The notes under the pieces were generated by a model that was given only the letters and a program-made list of their open reading frames with translations, was not told where the DNA came from and searched no databases. From Polaribacter porphyrae (GTDB taxonomy: Bacteria; Bacteroidota; Bacteroidia; Flavobacteriales; Flavobacteriaceae), in the NCBI RefSeq assembly GCF_002954685.1, contig NZ_MSCN01000001.1, positions 3,029,554 to 3,093,553 of the forward strand: a stretch of 64,000 bases of DNA, given 5' to 3'. Below, in pieces: positions 1-7,620 of the stretch (the first letter of the stretch is position 1; every line of letters begins with the position of its first letter). A program made the translations under genes and the position numbers.

Positions 1-1
1 T

Positions 2-307
2 GATTTACAAGATTTAGACAACCCACAACTATTATTTGAATATTCTGGCCCCACAGAAGCTATAGACCATAATGGTTATGTAAAAGGGAACACTTTTTAT
101 TTAGCTAATTATAGAGCAGGAGTCCGTTTTCACGATATTTCTAATATTGCTTCTAAAACAATGACAGAAACAGGTTATTTTGATACGTATCCAGAAGATG
201 ATAACCCTGCTTTTAATGGAGTTTGGAATGTATATCCATTTTTTAATAGTGGTAAAATTGTAATTAGTGATATTGAAAAAGGCTTATTTATACTCAAAAA
301 ACAGTAG
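2..307 (+). CDS. Choice-of-anchor B family protein, C-terminal fragment (5' end outside window)
   Basis: An open frame enters from the left edge and ends at TAG 305-307. The roughly 100 residues contain 'AIDHNGYVKGNTFYLANYRAG' style text, then 'GVRFHDISNI' and 'VWNVYPFFNSGKIVISDIE', ending 'GLFILKKQ'. This is the typical end of the LVIVD-repeat, beta-propeller-like choice-of-anchor B proteins of Bacteroidota, which are exported. It lies directly upstream of, and possibly overlaps, the repeat lipoprotein at 267-1637 and the MbnP/MbnH pair, all on the same strand, so co-transcription is likely. The family is assigned from recall of these motifs. The molecular function of the family is not established. 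Confidence 0.75.
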   Translation, partial: DLQDLDNPQLLFEYSGPTEAIDHNGYVKGNTFYLANYRAGVRFHDISNIASKTMTETGYFDTYPEDDNPAFNGVWNVYPFFNSGKIVISDIEKGLFILKKQ

Positions 308-1637
308 TAATCTTTTGAAAAATAGCATTATTTACATTATTTTAGTATTTGTTGCAAGTTCTTGCTCAAAAGAAAGTGTATATCAAAATACATATAATAA
401 AACGCTTCAAATTGAAACTATCAAAACTTTTGGAGGTTCAAAGAATGATGCATTCCTTTCTGTAAAAAGTACTTTTGATGGTGGTTATATTGCAGTTGGT
501 CATTCTCAAAGTTCAGATTTTGATATCAAAGAAAAAACTAATGATAGTTATGATTATTGGGTACTAAAGTTTGATAATAGTAATAATTTAGTTTGGAACA
601 AAACGTTTGGAGGCTCAAATGACGATAGAGCTAGAGATATTATTGAACTCAATGATGGTTCTTTTATAATATCAGGTTTTAGCAGAAGTAATGATGTTGA
701 TGTTACAAATAACGAAGGCAATTATGATTTTTGGGTTGTAAAAATCGATGAAAATGGCAATTTAATCTGGGAAAAAAACTTTGGGTTTTCTGGTTCAGAC
801 CAAGCCTTTGTTATAAAACAAGTTTCAGATAATTCTATTCTTTTAGGAGGCTCTTTAGATGTAACAGCTTCTGGAGGGCAAGGTAATTCTAAAGTAGCTA
901 ATAAACATGCAGGTGGCGATTATTGGTTAATAAAAATAGACATAAATGGTAATAAACTATGGTCTAAATATTATGGGGGATTGTTTACAGATACCCTATT
1001 AGACATTGCTGAAACTGATAATGGAAATTATATATTAACAGGTTTTAGTGATAGTGCAGATACAAACATTTCTAATAATTTAGGCACTTACGATTACTGG
1101 GTTGTTAAAGTAGATAACTCTGGCACCTTGCTTTGGGAAAAGAACTTTGGGGGTTCTGAAATTGATGAAGCTTATGCAATAAGTAAAACACCTGAAGATG
1201 CGTTTTTGATAGTCGGTAACTCAAGAAGTTTAGATAAAGACATTAGTAAAAATAATGGCTCATCAGATATTTGGGTTATTAAAATTGATGTTGATGGTAA
1301 ATTATTGTGGGAGAAGAATTTTGGGGGGTCTTCTTTTGAAGGTGCTAAAAAAATAATTCCTTTTTCTAATGGAGGTTTTTTAATAGTAGGTAGCTCAAGA
1401 AGTGCAGATACAGATGTAACAGAAAATAAAGGCAATAAAGATGTTTGGGTCATTAAAATAAATAACGAGGGTACTTTAGAATGGCAAAAAAGTATTGGAG
1501 GCAGTGAATTAGAAGAGGCTAATAGCATAGTTGAGTTTCAGAATGGAGCAATTATTGTAGGAGAATCTTGGAGTTCAGATCAAGAAATAAATGTAAACAA
1601 GGGTTTTTCAGATGCCTTACTTATAAAATTAAAATAG
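267..1637 (+). CDS. Lipoprotein made of about seven beta-propeller-like repeats
   Basis: The N-terminus has a hydrophobic stretch ending 'FVASSCSKE', a relaxed Bacteroidota lipobox, so the protein is probably lipid-anchored and exported. The rest consists of about seven copies of a 55-65 residue unit: 'FGGSxxD.A..I....DGG.I..G.S.S.D.D......YD.WV.KID..G...W.KNFGGS'. This pattern is common in exported Bacteroidota repeat proteins and is compatible with a beta-propeller. The longest frame starts at GTG 267 and overlaps the upstream gene by 41 nt. An in-frame TTG at 315 would avoid the overlap and give a shorter signal-peptide n-region, so the start is uncertain. The stop is 4 nt before mbnP, which implies an operon with the MbnP/MbnH pair. 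No enzymatic motif is visible. A ligand-binding or surface role is inference only. Confidence 0.8.
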   Translation: MILKKAYLYSKNSSNLLKNSIIYIILVFVASSCSKESVYQNTYNKTLQIETIKTFGGSKNDAFLSVKSTFDGGYIAVGHSQSSDFDIKEKTNDSYDYWVLKFDNSNNLVWNKTFGGSNDDRARDIIELNDGSFIISGFSRSNDVDVTNNEGNYDFWVVKIDENGNLIWEKNFGFSGSDQAFVIKQVSDNSILLGGSLDVTASGGQGNSKVANKHAGGDYWLIKIDINGNKLWSKYYGGLFTDTLLDIAETDNGNYILTGFSDSADTNISNNLGTYDYWVVKVDNSGTLLWEKNFGGSEIDEAYAISKTPEDAFLIVGNSRSLDKDISKNNGSSDIWVIKIDVDGKLLWEKNFGGSSFEGAKKIIPFSNGGFLIVGSSRSADTDVTENKGNKDVWVIKINNEGTLEWQKSIGGSELEEANSIVEFQNGAIIVGESWSSDQEINVNKGFSDALLIKLK

Positions 1638-1641
1638 AAAA

Positions 1642-2403
1642 ATGAAAAAAATACTACTACTAATTTGCTTATCATTCTTGCTTATAGAATGTAACTCAAC
1701 TGATGATGTTGAAGTAGAAAAAATATCAGTTTCATTACAATTTGAACACTTTTGGCTTGCCTCACCCTTAACTGCATCAGATTTAGATACTTTTAAATTT
1801 GAAACTAAAAATGGAGATTTTTTAAAAATTGAACGTTTACGTTATTTACTTTCTAATATATATTTAATAAACGATAATGAAACTTTTACGTTTAGCGACT
1901 ATACCTTAATAGATTTAGAAAAAGACGATAATTTTACTTTACAACTTTCAGAAAAAATAGTACCTGGCAGCTATCAATTAAAATTTCGTTTCGGTTTTAA
2001 AGATGATGATAATATTGATGGAGCTTATCAAGATTTGAATACAGTTAATTTTAATGTACCATCAATGTTGGGTGGTGGATATCATTATATGCAGTTTGAT
2101 GGCAAGTATAAAGACAATAACAATCAAGATGCAAACTTTAATTACCATGCAATTAGAGCTGTAGACAGGTCAGACCCTAATAACTTGGTTTACGAAGACA
2201 CATCTTTTGAAGTTGATTTAGGTACATTAAGTTTTATTAGTAATTCAGAAATAACTGTAAAAGTAAATATTGCTGAATGGTTTAGAAATCCTCATACATG
2301 GGATTTAAATCAACTAAATACTGTGCTAATGCCCAATTTTGAAGCACAAAAACTAATGAGTGCAAATGGGAAGACAGTTTTTTCTTTAGGTGATATTAAT
2401 TAA
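1642..2403 (+). CDS. mbnP: MbnP-like copper-binding lipoprotein of the metallo-mystery pair
   Basis: The 253-residue protein begins with a lipoprotein signal ('LSFLLIECNST'). The family-typical parts follow: 'SLQFEHFW' near residue 30, 'FKIERLRYLLSNIYL'-type text around 60-75, 'GSYQLKFRFGFKD', 'MLGGGYHYMQFDGKY', and 'EWFRNPHTWDL' near the C-terminus. These match MbnP (metallo-mystery pair), an exported protein in which the partner MbnH oxidises a Trp to kynurenine, giving a copper site. Trp residues are present in 'EHFWLAS' and in 'EWFRNPHTW'. Which one would be modified cannot be decided here. The MbnH-like diheme gene begins 44 nt downstream on the same strand, which strongly supports the call. 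No methanobactin biosynthesis genes are nearby, as is usual for such pairs outside methanotrophs. Confidence 0.82.
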   Translation: MKKILLLICLSFLLIECNSTDDVEVEKISVSLQFEHFWLASPLTASDLDTFKFETKNGDFLKIERLRYLLSNIYLINDNETFTFSDYTLIDLEKDDNFTLQLSEKIVPGSYQLKFRFGFKDDDNIDGAYQDLNTVNFNVPSMLGGGYHYMQFDGKYKDNNNQDANFNYHAIRAVDRSDPNNLVYEDTSFEVDLGTLSFISNSEITVKVNIAEWFRNPHTWDLNQLNTVLMPNFEAQKLMSANGKTVFSLGDIN

Positions 2404-2447
2404 TAAAATTCGTGTTTTCATCTTAACTTTATGGAGAAACCTCAAAA

Positions 2448-3506
2448 ATGAAACAAGCTTGGCTTTATACTTTCTCTTTTTTTCTTTTGATGAATTGCAC
2501 ATCCAAAGAAGAAGAAAATTACACGCCTGTTGTCTATGAACTAAAAATACCACAGCTTTTTAAAGAAAAATTAATTAATCAAATTGTACCTGCAAATAAT
2601 CCGCTTACACAAGAAGGGGTTGCACTAGGTAAAAAATTATTTTTTGATAAAATACTTTCTGGTGATGGAACTCAATCTTGTGCTAGTTGCCACAATCCGC
2701 AAAAAGCATTTACAGATAATTTACAATTCAGTTCAGGAATTGATGGAAAACAAGGTATTAGAAATGCAATGCCACTCTTTAATTTGGCTTGGAATTTTGA
2801 TGAAAAATTCGCCTGGGATGGAAAAGATTTCAGTCTAGAAAATCAAGCTTTAGAACCAGTTTTAAATCCTATTGAGCTTCACTCTGACTGGAAAAATGTT
2901 GCTAAAAAGTTACAAAATCACTCTGAATATCCAACTTTATTTTTACAAGCATTTGGCACTTCAAATATAGATTCAACTTTAGTTACAAAAGCATTAGCAC
3001 AATTTGAACGTACCTTAATTTCTGGAAACTCAAAATTTGATCAATACTTATTAGGAGAAGCCACTTTAACACCAGAAGAACAAAATGGTTTTAATATTTT
3101 TATGGATGAAGCAAGAGGAGATTGTTTTCATTGTCATGGAAGTGATAATAATCCACTTTGGACAGACAATCAATTTCATAACAATGGGTTAGATGCCTCT
3201 TTTTCTGATTTAGGTTTGGGAGCAGTTACTGGAGATCCTGCAGATAATGGAAAATTCAAATCACCATCCATAAGAAATTTAAAATTTACAGCACCTTATA
3301 TGCATGATGGTCGTTTTGTAACAATAGAAGAGGTTATCAATCATTATTCAGAAGGTTTAAAACCTTCATCAACTATTGATCCATTAATGAAAAAAGTAAA
3401 TCAAGGTGGAGTAGGTTTATCTGCAAAAGATAAAGCAGACTTAAAAGCCTTTCTTTTAACGCTTTCTGATGATGATTTTGTGAACAATCCTGATTTTCAA
3501 GAATAA
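2448..3506 (+). CDS. mbnH: MbnH-like diheme cytochrome c peroxidase/MauG family enzyme
   Basis: The 352-residue protein has an N-terminal signal with a lipobox-like 'LLMNCTSKE'. There are two c-type heme attachment motifs, CASCH at residues 78-82 and CFHCH at 226-230, with the family text 'LGKKLFFDKILSGDGTQSC', 'KAFTDNLQFS', 'KFKSPSIRNLKFTAPYMHDGRF' and 'VINHYSEGL'. This is the bacterial diheme peroxidase/MauG superfamily. Pairing with mbnP directly upstream makes MbnH, the periplasmic Trp-to-kynurenine oxidase acting on MbnP, the best reading over a generic cytochrome c peroxidase. It is the last gene of the cluster, and a new promoter for suf follows at about 3556-3581. Confidence 0.85.
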   Translation: MKQAWLYTFSFFLLMNCTSKEEENYTPVVYELKIPQLFKEKLINQIVPANNPLTQEGVALGKKLFFDKILSGDGTQSCASCHNPQKAFTDNLQFSSGIDGKQGIRNAMPLFNLAWNFDEKFAWDGKDFSLENQALEPVLNPIELHSDWKNVAKKLQNHSEYPTLFLQAFGTSNIDSTLVTKALAQFERTLISGNSKFDQYLLGEATLTPEEQNGFNIFMDEARGDCFHCHGSDNNPLWTDNQFHNNGLDASFSDLGLGAVTGDPADNGKFKSPSIRNLKFTAPYMHDGRFVTIEEVINHYSEGLKPSSTIDPLMKKVNQGGVGLSAKDKADLKAFLLTLSDDDFVNNPDFQE

Positions 3507-3555
3507 TCAATAAAACTAATGATTTCATAGCACTTGTTAATGAAAATTTATCTCT

Positions 3556-3581
3556 TTTGTTTAACTTAAATAGTATCTTTG
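3556..3581 (+). promoter_or_regulatory. Probable promoter of the suf locus
   Basis: TTTG at 3556-3559 and TATCTTTG at 3574-3581 resemble the Bacteroidota primary-sigma promoter (TTTG ... TAnnTTTG). The -7 box is a perfect match. The 14-nt gap is shorter than the usual 17-23, so the -33 element may be degenerate. It lies 31 nt upstream of the sufA start. Confidence 0.5.
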
Positions 3582-3612
3582 CCAACACTTTAGATTTAAT
3601 CTATTTAAAATT

Positions 3613-3942
3613 ATGATAAAAGTATCAGACACAGCAAAGAAAAAAGTCATTGAGTTAATGACTGAAGATGGCTTTGACGCGGCTAAAGACTATGTGAGAG
3701 TTGGTGTAAAAAGTGGTGGTTGTTCAGGTTTATCTTATGATTTAACTTTTGATAAAACCCAACAAGAAAACGATAAAATTTTTGAAGAAAATGATGTAAA
3801 GCTTATCGTAGATAAAAAAAGCTTTTTATATTTAGTAGGGACAACTTTAGAATATTCAGGAGGTTTAAATGGAAAAGGTTTTGTGTTTAACAATCCTAAT
3901 GCCAATAGAACTTGTGGGTGTGGAGAGTCTTTTTCTTTATAG
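3613..3942 (+). CDS. sufA: A-type Fe-S carrier/assembly protein (SufA/IscA/HesB family)
   Basis: The 109-residue length is typical. The three conserved ligand cysteines are present: Cys37 in 'KSGGCSGLSYDL' and Cys101/Cys103 in the C-terminal 'RTCGCGESF'. A-type carriers receive [2Fe-2S] or [4Fe-4S] clusters from the SufBCD scaffold and pass them to apoproteins in the cytoplasm. It is the first gene of the suf locus, preceded by a good -7 promoter box and followed, after an inserted IVP-type gene, by sufB. The symbol sufA is preferred over iscA because of the neighbouring sufB, sufC, sufD and sufS. Confidence 0.92.
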   Translation: MIKVSDTAKKKVIELMTEDGFDAAKDYVRVGVKSGGCSGLSYDLTFDKTQQENDKIFEENDVKLIVDKKSFLYLVGTTLEYSGGLNGKGFVFNNPNANRTCGCGESFSL

Positions 3943-3981
3943 AAAAAGAATTCAAAATTTAAAAGTTTAAGATTTAAAGTT
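3943..3981. repeat. Low-complexity intergenic repeat, left flank of IVP gene
   Basis: A short block built from AATTCAAAATTT / AAAGTTTAAGATTTAAAG. An inverted relative built from AACTTTGAATTT lies on the other side of the four-helix-bundle gene (4375-4413). Such AAATTCAAAGTT blocks look like a small dispersed intergenic repeat family. The assignment is by eye only. Confidence 0.4.
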
Positions 3982-4374
3982 ATGGCAACCGTTACAAAAT
4001 TCGAAGATTTAGAAATTTGGAAACTTTCTAGAATTCTTTGTAATGACATTAATACATTAGCCAATAATTCAGAATTAAGAAAAGATTACAAATTATATAG
4101 TCAAATAGATGGTTCTTCTGGTTCAGTAATGGATAATATTGCAGAAGGATTTGAAAGAAATGGAAACAAAGAATTCATTCAATTTTTATCAATAGCAAAA
4201 GCATCTTGTGGTGAAACAAGATCTCAATTATATCGAGTTTTAGATAGGAACTATGTGAATGAAAATGAATTTATTAAATTAAAAGAACAAGCACTTGTTT
4301 TAAGTAAAATGATTGGTGGTTTTATTAATTATTTGAAAAAAAGTGATTTCAAAGGAAGCAAATACAAAAGTTAG
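3982..4374 (+). CDS. Four helix bundle protein (23S rRNA intervening-sequence protein family)
   Basis: The 130-residue protein has the family pattern: 'KFEDLEIWKLSRIL' at the N-terminus, 'SQIDGSSGSVMDNIAEGFER' at about 45-62, 'FIQFLSIAKASCGETRSQLY' at about 70-90, and a final helix. Members form pentameric four-helix bundles. They were first found as ORFs in 23S rRNA intervening sequences but are mostly free-standing in Bacteroidota genomes, and their function is unknown. This copy sits between sufA and sufB, which are normally adjacent. It is flanked on both sides by similar inverted low-complexity blocks, suggesting insertion. The coding frame is intact. A second, broken member lies at 45671-46030. 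Confidence 0.9.
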   Translation: MATVTKFEDLEIWKLSRILCNDINTLANNSELRKDYKLYSQIDGSSGSVMDNIAEGFERNGNKEFIQFLSIAKASCGETRSQLYRVLDRNYVNENEFIKLKEQALVLSKMIGGFINYLKKSDFKGSKYKS

Positions 4375-4413
4375 CAAGCCAACTTTGAATTTTAAACAAA
4401 GAACTTTGAATTT
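4375..4413. repeat. Low-complexity intergenic repeat, right flank of IVP gene
   Basis: It contains two copies of AACTTTGAATTT separated by a short AAACAAAG spacer. This is the inverted counterpart of the left-flank block at 3943-3981. It ends exactly at the sufB start codon. Confidence 0.4.
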
Positions 4414-5859
4414 ATGAAGTATACAGAAGAACAATTAGAAGAGGAATTAAAAACCAAAGAATACGAATATGGTTTTTATACAGATATAGAAAGTGAAACC
4501 TTTGCAAAAGGACTAAATGAAGATGTTGTTCGTGCAATTTCTAAAAAGAAAAACGAACCAGAATGGATGACTGAATGGCGTTTGGAAGCTTTTCGTGTTT
4601 GGCAACAAATGGAAGAGCCAGAATGGGCAAATGTAACGTATCCTAAACCAGATTTTCAAGAAATTGCGTATTATTCTGCACCAAAAAAGAAACCAAAATT
4701 AAATTCTTTAGATGAGGTAGATCCAGATTTATTAGAAACGTTTAAAAAATTAGGAATTTCTATAGATGAGCAAAAGAAACTTGCAAACGTTGCTGTAGAT
4801 ATTGTAATGGATTCTGTTTCTGTTGCCACAACATTTAAAAAAACGTTAGCTGAAAAAGGCATTATTTTTATGCCAATTTCAGAGGCAATTCAAGAACATC
4901 CAGAACTGGTAAAAAAGTATTTAGGTACAGTTGTACCTACTTCAGATAATTTTTATGCAGCATTAAATTCGGCTGTTTTTTCTGATGGATCTTTCTGTTA
5001 CATTCCAAAAGGAGTAAGATGTCCAATGGAATTATCAACCTATTTTAGAATTAATGAAGGAGGAACTGGTCAGTTTGAAAGAACATTAGTTGTTGCAGAC
5101 AAAGGTAGTTATGTTTCTTATTTAGAAGGTTGTACAGCTCCACAAAGAGATGAAAATCAATTGCATGCAGCTGTTGTAGAGTTAATTGCTATGGATGATG
5201 CAGAAATCAAATATTCTACTGTACAAAACTGGTTTCCTGGAGATGCAGAAGGCAAAGGTGGTGTTTTCAACTTTGTAACCAAAAGAGGTTTATGCGAAAC
5301 CAATGCCAAAATTTCTTGGACGCAAGTAGAAACAGGTTCTGCTGTAACTTGGAAATATCCTTCTTGTATTTTAAAAGGAAATAATTCTGTTGGTGAATTT
5401 TATTCAATTGCAGTAACCAATCATTTCCAGCAAGCAGATACAGGAACAAAAATGATACATTTGGGTAAAAACACCAAATCAACCATCATTTCTAAAGGAA
5501 TTTCTGCAGGGCAATCTCAAAATTCTTATAGAGGATTAGTACAGATTAATTCTCGAGCAGAAAATGCACGAAATTTCTCTCAATGTGATTCTTTATTGAT
5601 GGGTAATGCATGTGGAGCACATACGTTTCCATACATAGAAACCAAAAACAAATCCGCACAAATAGAACATGAAGCAACCACAAGTAAAATAGGAGAAGAC
5701 CAATTGTTTTACTGTAATCAACGTGGAATTGATACTGAAAAAGCAATTGCTTTAATTGTAAATGGATTTAGTAAAGAGGTTTTGAACAAGCTTCCAATGG
5801 AATTTGCTGTAGAAGCACAAAAATTATTGGAAATTAGTTTGGAAGGTTCTGTAGGATAA
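4414..5859 (+). CDS. sufB: Fe-S cluster assembly scaffold SufB
   Basis: The 481-residue length is normal for SufB. Family text is visible throughout: '[24 protein letters not shown]', '[25 protein letters not shown]', '[28 protein letters not shown]', '[24 protein letters not shown]', '[18 protein letters not shown]' and '[22 protein letters not shown]'. SufB forms the SufBC2D scaffold complex on which sulfur from SufS and iron are assembled into clusters. The ATG follows the right-flank repeat of the IVP gene. sufC follows 941 nt later, with an MBL-fold lipoprotein gene interposed. Confidence 0.97.
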   Translation: MKYTEEQLEEELKTKEYEYGFYTDIESETFAKGLNEDVVRAISKKKNEPEWMTEWRLEAFRVWQQMEEPEWANVTYPKPDFQEIAYYSAPKKKPKLNSLDEVDPDLLETFKKLGISIDEQKKLANVAVDIVMDSVSVATTFKKTLAEKGIIFMPISEAIQEHPELVKKYLGTVVPTSDNFYAALNSAVFSDGSFCYIPKGVRCPMELSTYFRINEGGTGQFERTLVVADKGSYVSYLEGCTAPQRDENQLHAAVVELIAMDDAEIKYSTVQNWFPGDAEGKGGVFNFVTKRGLCETNAKISWTQVETGSAVTWKYPSCILKGNNSVGEFYSIAVTNHFQQADTGTKMIHLGKNTKSTIISKGISAGQSQNSYRGLVQINSRAENARNFSQCDSLLMGNACGAHTFPYIETKNKSAQIEHEATTSKIGEDQLFYCNQRGIDTEKAIALIVNGFSKEVLNKLPMEFAVEAQKLLEISLEGSVG

Positions 5860-5868
5860 ACATGTAAT

Positions 5869-5900
5869 ACCTACAAGGTCAAAAAAAGACCTTGCAGGAT
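5869..5900. repeat. Imperfect hairpin repeat (CCTGCAAGGTC type) after sufB
   Basis: CCTACAAGGTC at 5870-5880 is separated by seven A from GACCTTGCAGG at 5888-5898, giving an 11-bp stem with one mismatch. It lies immediately after the sufB stop. No clear T-run follows on the + strand, so attenuation is possible but not a classic terminator. A related 12-bp perfect stem is at 44343-44376. Confidence 0.6.
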
Positions 5901-5913
5901 TTTAAACAATCAA

Positions 5914-6780
5914 ATGAAAAAAATACTATTTTTATTTCTCGCGATTAGCGTTATAAGCTGTAAACATCATAGAGAAAGAGTAAAAAACTTAGTTCAGAAT
6001 AAAATTGAAAAATCAAATGTAAAATTATATCAATTGGTTGGTGGTTCTATTTTAGTAAATAAATTAGAGGTTTTTTCTCAAGATACTACTTACACTGGGC
6101 AATCAAAGCAATTTACAGATGCATATTATGTAATTTCTCATCCTAAAGGAAATTTAATGTGGGATGCAGGTTTACCAGAACAAATGGTAATTCCTAAACC
6201 TTATACAGATCCAAGTGGAGTTTATACTATTCAAAGACCAGATTCTTTAGTAAATCAATTAAAATCGATTGATTTTAAAATTGAAGATTTTAAATATTTT
6301 GCAATGTCTCATTCTCATTTTGATCACACAGGACATGCAAATTATATGAAAGATGCCACTTTATTAATTCAAGAAAATGAATATAATGCTGTTGCTGGAG
6401 ATTCAGTAAAAGTAAAGAACCCAGCTGTTGCAATGCTGACTAAAGTTCAAAAAATAAATGGCGATTATGATGTTTTTGGAGATGGAACTGTAGTTATCAA
6501 ATACATGCCAGGTCACACAATAGGGCATCAAGTGTTATATGTTGAAGTTGCTGGGCTAGAAAAACCAGTTTTGTTAACAGGAGATTTATATCACTTTGAA
6601 GAAAATAGAGAAAATAAAGGTGTACCCTCATTTAATTATGATGTAAAACAAACTCTAGAAAGTATGGATAAGTTTGAAGCCTTTGCAAAAGAGAAGAATG
6701 CAACAGTTATCATACAGCACTCTCCATTAGATTATCAAAAATTAGAAAAATTATTAAACAGCTTAAAGCCAAAAGCTTAA
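5914..6780 (+). CDS. MBL-fold metallo-hydrolase lipoprotein, N-acyl-homoserine-lactonase-like
   Basis: The 288-residue protein has a lipoprotein signal ('AISVISCKHH') and the metallo-beta-lactamase fold ligands: the HxHxDH motif 'SHSHFDHTGHANYM' at about 131-145, 'MPGHTIGHQ' with the next His, 'TGDLYHF' with the bridging Asp, and the late His in 'VIIQHSPLDY'. The spacing resembles AiiA-type lactonases, but substrate cannot be read from the sequence. The lipid anchor places it in the envelope, so it does not fit the cytoplasmic Suf machinery around it. It lies between sufB and sufC, 20 nt before sufC, and is probably co-transcribed with them. Confidence 0.85.
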   Translation: MKKILFLFLAISVISCKHHRERVKNLVQNKIEKSNVKLYQLVGGSILVNKLEVFSQDTTYTGQSKQFTDAYYVISHPKGNLMWDAGLPEQMVIPKPYTDPSGVYTIQRPDSLVNQLKSIDFKIEDFKYFAMSHSHFDHTGHANYMKDATLLIQENEYNAVAGDSVKVKNPAVAMLTKVQKINGDYDVFGDGTVVIKYMPGHTIGHQVLYVEVAGLEKPVLLTGDLYHFEENRENKGVPSFNYDVKQTLESMDKFEAFAKEKNATVIIQHSPLDYQKLEKLLNSLKPKA

Positions 6781-6800
6781 AGCAAATAGCTTAAAAAACG

Positions 6801-7550
6801 ATGTTAAAAATTAACAATTTACACGCTACAATCGATGAAAAATCAATCATTAAAGGGTTGAATTTAGAAGTAAATGCAGGTGAAGTTCACGCAATTATGG
6901 GACCAAATGGTGCTGGAAAAAGTACGTTGGCAAATATAGTTGCTGGCAAGGAAGAATATGAAGTAACTGACGGAACTATAGAATTAAATGGAGAAGATAT
7001 AAGCGAATTAGCTCCTGAAGAAAGAGCTCATAATGGTGTTTTCTTATCATTTCAATATCCAGTGGAAATACCAGGAGTTTCTGTAACCAATTTTATCAAG
7101 ACAGCAATCAACGAAACTCGTAAGGCAAAAGGTTTAGAAGATATGCCTGCAAAAGATATGTTGAAGAAAATTCGTGAGAAATCTGAATTGTTGGAGATTG
7201 ACAGAAAGTTTTTATCTCGTTCTCTAAACGAAGGTTTTTCTGGAGGAGAAAAGAAACGTAATGAAATCTTTCAAATGGCAATGTTAGAGCCAAAATTAGC
7301 CATTTTAGATGAAACAGATTCTGGTTTAGATATTGATGCGTTGCGTATTGTTGCAAACGGAGTAAATAAATTAAAATCAAAAGATAACGCAGTAATTGTA
7401 ATTACACATTATCAACGTTTGTTAGATTATATTGTTCCTGATTTTGTACACGTTTTACACGATGGAAAAATTGTAAAAACTGGTGATGCTTCTTTGGCTT
7501 TAGAATTAGAAGCAAAGGGTTACGATTGGATTAAGCAAGAACTTGTATAA
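6801..7550 (+). CDS. sufC: Fe-S assembly ATPase SufC
   Basis: The 249-residue ABC-type ATPase has Walker A 'GPNGAGKST' (about 34-42), Q-loop 'FLSFQYPVEIPGV', signature 'FSGGEKKRNEIFQ' and Walker B 'LAILDETDSGLDIDAL', followed by the switch His in 'VITHYQRLL'. The KKRNE text is specific to SufC. It drives conformational change in SufBC2D in the cytoplasm. sufD follows after the orphan DNA methyltransferase gene. Confidence 0.97.
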   Translation: MLKINNLHATIDEKSIIKGLNLEVNAGEVHAIMGPNGAGKSTLANIVAGKEEYEVTDGTIELNGEDISELAPEERAHNGVFLSFQYPVEIPGVSVTNFIKTAINETRKAKGLEDMPAKDMLKKIREKSELLEIDRKFLSRSLNEGFSGGEKKRNEIFQMAMLEPKLAILDETDSGLDIDALRIVANGVNKLKSKDNAVIVITHYQRLLDYIVPDFVHVLHDGKIVKTGDASLALELEAKGYDWIKQELV

Positions 7551-7559
7551 ATTAGTTTG

Positions 7560-7615
7560 CAGTCACAGTATTCAGTTTTCAAAACTGTAAACTGGTAACT
7601 GCATTCTGAAAACTG
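7560..7615. repeat. Heptad-phased CAGT/ACTG hairpin repeat, copy 1
   Basis: The left half is CAGT-ca-CAGT-att-CAGT-ttt. The right half is ACTG-taa-ACTG-gta-ACTG followed by a more distant ACTG. CAGT is complementary to ACTG, so stacked 4-bp helices with 3-nt internal loops can form. It fills the gap between sufC and the TTG start of the methyltransferase. Confidence 0.65.
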
Positions 7616-7620
7616 AAAAA

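Noticed and set aside
1172..1528. 118-codon open frame on the minus strand inside the repeat lipoprotein
   Set aside because: It is antisense to a regular protein repeat, which creates long open shadow frames. It has no start context and no domain-like composition.
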